Shown here: one piece after another, positions 5,376 through 6,670 of the stretch
Layout of the letters: every line of letters begins with the position of its first letter
Position numbering within the stretch: the first letter of the stretch is position 1
Source: Alphaproteobacteria bacterium
GTDB taxonomy: Bacteria > Pseudomonadota > Alphaproteobacteria > JANQSM01
Length of the DNA: 6,670 nt
Reading direction: 5' to 3'
Assembly: GCA_028284025.1 (NCBI GenBank)
Contig: JANQSM010000189.1
Coordinates: forward strand, 1 to 6,670
Position numbers and translations under genes: made by a program
Notes under the pieces: model-generated
What the model was told of the DNA's origin: nothing
What the model saw: only the letters and a program-made list of their open reading frames with translations
The model's database searches: none

Positions 5376-6670
5376 TCAAATTATTTGTACGGCTTTTGCC
5401 GGGTGTTCGTGTTTTAGTTCCCGGAAATACGTTACAAGATCATAACACTCGGATAAAGTCTTAACCGCAATCGGGGCGGTGTTGATAGTTTTTGCCTTGG
5501 GGCAAAGGGCTTGTTCAAATCCTAGCTTTTCTGCCTCCTTCAGGCGCACATCGGCCTGGGCAACCTGGCGAATTTCTCCGGACAGGCCAATCTCACCAAA
5601 CAAAACGGTCGCTGGCGGCAAAGGCACATGAAGCATTGAGGAAATAAGGGCGGCGGCCACAGCCAGATCTGCGGCAGGTTCGGATATTTTCATACCGCCT
5701 GCTATATTCAAATAGACATCATTGCCTGCAAATTGCATACCGCATCGGGTTTCCAGGACAGCCAAAATCATGGATAACCGCGCATGATCCCAACCCACCA
5801 CTGTACGGCGTGGAGTTCCTAGTGGGGAAGGGGCTACCAGTGCCTGGATTTCTACAAGCAAGGGGCGGGTTCCCTCCATGCCGGCAAAAACGGTGGAACC
5901 GGTGACTTGCTGGTCACGCTCTGACAAAAAGAGGGCGGATGGGTTCTCCACTTCTTGTAAACCGGTTTCGGTCATTTCAAATACGCCAATTTCATTGGCC
6001 GGGCCAAAACGGTTCTTCACTGCGCGCAAAATACGAAAGTTATGTCCCCGCTCACCTTCAAAATACAAGACTGTATCCACCATGTGCTCCAGAACACGTG
6101 GTCCGGCGATGGTTCCATCTTTGGTTACATGACCAACAAAAATAACGCTGGTGCCTTTTTTCTTGGCAACATGAATCAGCTCTGCGGTACAGGCGCGCAC
6201 TTGGGCAACGGTGCCGGGGGCAGAATCCAGGGTATCAATATACATGGTCTGGATAGAGTCAATAATCAAAAGATCGGGCGCATCCGGACCATCAATGGTA
6301 GCAAGAATGTCGCGCACGTTGGTGGCTGATGCCAATTGTACAGGTGCTTCCGCGATATTAAGTCGTTTGGCACGCATGCGGATTTGTTCAATGGCTTCTT
6401 CACCGGATACATATCCTACTTTGCCAGATTCACTGATTTTAGCGGCGATTTGCAATAATAGCGTAGATTTTCCAATCCCCGGATCGCCACCGATTAAAAT
6501 AGCAGAACCCTTTACCAGTCCCCCACCACACACTCTGTCAAATTCTTTTATGCCTGTGGCAGTGCGTGGAGCAGAATCATTTGCCTGCTGTAAGTCGGAA
6601 AATGCTATCTTGCGCCCGCCTTTTAGGCGAGATCCCGCAGGTGTTGCAGAACTGGCCTGTTCTTCAACAA
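5376..6670 (-). CDS. radA: DNA repair/recombination protein RadA (Sms), 5' end beyond the window
   Basis: RadA is a RecA-like ATPase and hexameric helicase that helps branch migration in homologous recombination. The frame is open from 6668, giving 430 codons; the visible part begins VEEQASS, the residues that follow the zinc finger in this family, so only about 35 N-terminal residues (the CxxC zinc finger) should be missing. Numbering from the first visible codon: RTATGIKEFDRV (35-46), Walker A GGDPGIGKST (60-69), Walker B DLLIIDSIQ (132-140), and the RadA-specific KNRFG motif (218-222). The C-terminal Lon-like domain includes YLNIAGGMKISEPAADLAVA. The Lon catalytic Ser is replaced by Ala, as is normal for RadA. 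A GTG at 6533 (within FDRVCGGG) is an internal codon and not the start. cvpA follows after 10 bases, the usual alphaproteobacterial arrangement. Confidence 0.97.
   Translation of the reverse strand, partial: VEEQASSATPAGSRLKGGRKIAFSDLQQANDSAPRTATGIKEFDRVCGGGLVKGSAILIGGDPGIGKSTLLLQIAAKISESGKVGYVSGEEAIEQIRMRAKRLNIAEAPVQLASATNVRDILATIDGPDAPDLLIIDSIQTMYIDTLDSAPGTVAQVRACTAELIHVAKKKGTSVIFVGHVTKDGTIAGPRVLEHMVDTVLYFEGERGHNFRILRAVKNRFGPANEIGVFEMTETGLQEVENPSALFLSERDQQVTGSTVFAGMEGTRPLLVEIQALVAPSPLGTPRRTVVGWDHARLSMILAVLETRCGMQFAGNDVYLNIAGGMKISEPAADLAVAAALISSMLHVPLPPATVLFGEIGLSGEIRQVAQADVRLKEAEKLGFEQALCPKAKTINTAPIAVKTLSECYDLVTYFRELKHEHPAKAVQII

Noticed and set aside
6531..6533. GTG as the start of radA
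   Set aside because: The frame stays open upstream to the window edge and encodes conserved RadA residues (TGIKEFDRV and the VEE after the zinc finger), so the GTG is an internal Val codon.

Overview
The window looks like an ordinary housekeeping stretch of an alphaproteobacterial chromosome. The main evidence is the order radA-cvpA-purF-short-chain dehydrogenase, which is typical of Alphaproteobacteria. The partial molybdopterin-binding-domain (CinA-like) protein, the NadD and the RadA also read as alphaproteobacterial types. Base composition is moderate (mid-40s % GC judged by eye, not calculated), lower than in many free-living members. I cannot name a genus from this sequence alone.

Layout from left to right. 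(1) About 1-305, plus strand: the C-terminal end of a CinA-N-like (MoCF-fold) protein cut by the left window edge. (2) 357-444, plus strand: tRNA-Leu(UAA) with encoded CCA and a convincing promoter just upstream. (3) 487-1185, minus strand: nadD, convergent with the tRNA, with its own sigma70-like promoter candidate immediately after the preceding gene. (4) 1233-6670, minus strand: a compact run that reads, in transcription order, radA (5' end outside the window), cvpA, purF, an SDR-family protein and a GT4-type glycosyltransferase. Spacings are 10, 70, 1 and 15 nt, so most of these genes are probably co-transcribed. The 70-nt cvpA-purF gap holds a ribosome binding site and a weaker promoter candidate, so purF may also start independently.

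Functionally the genes are a mix: DNA recombination/repair (RadA), a membrane protein of the colicin V production family (CvpA), the first committed step of purine synthesis (PurF), an uncharacterised oxidoreductase-fold protein, a probable surface-polysaccharide glycosyltransferase, and NAD synthesis (NadD). I found no mobile element, CRISPR array, riboswitch, convincing terminator or undescribed system, and no stretch over 300 bases lacks a gene. The points most worth a second look are active-site deviations in otherwise intact genes: NadD has HNAY where the family has (H/T)xGH, and the SDR protein has Gly-Ala-Pro where the catalytic Ser is expected. CvpA also carries a long acidic, Tyr/Pro-rich tail.
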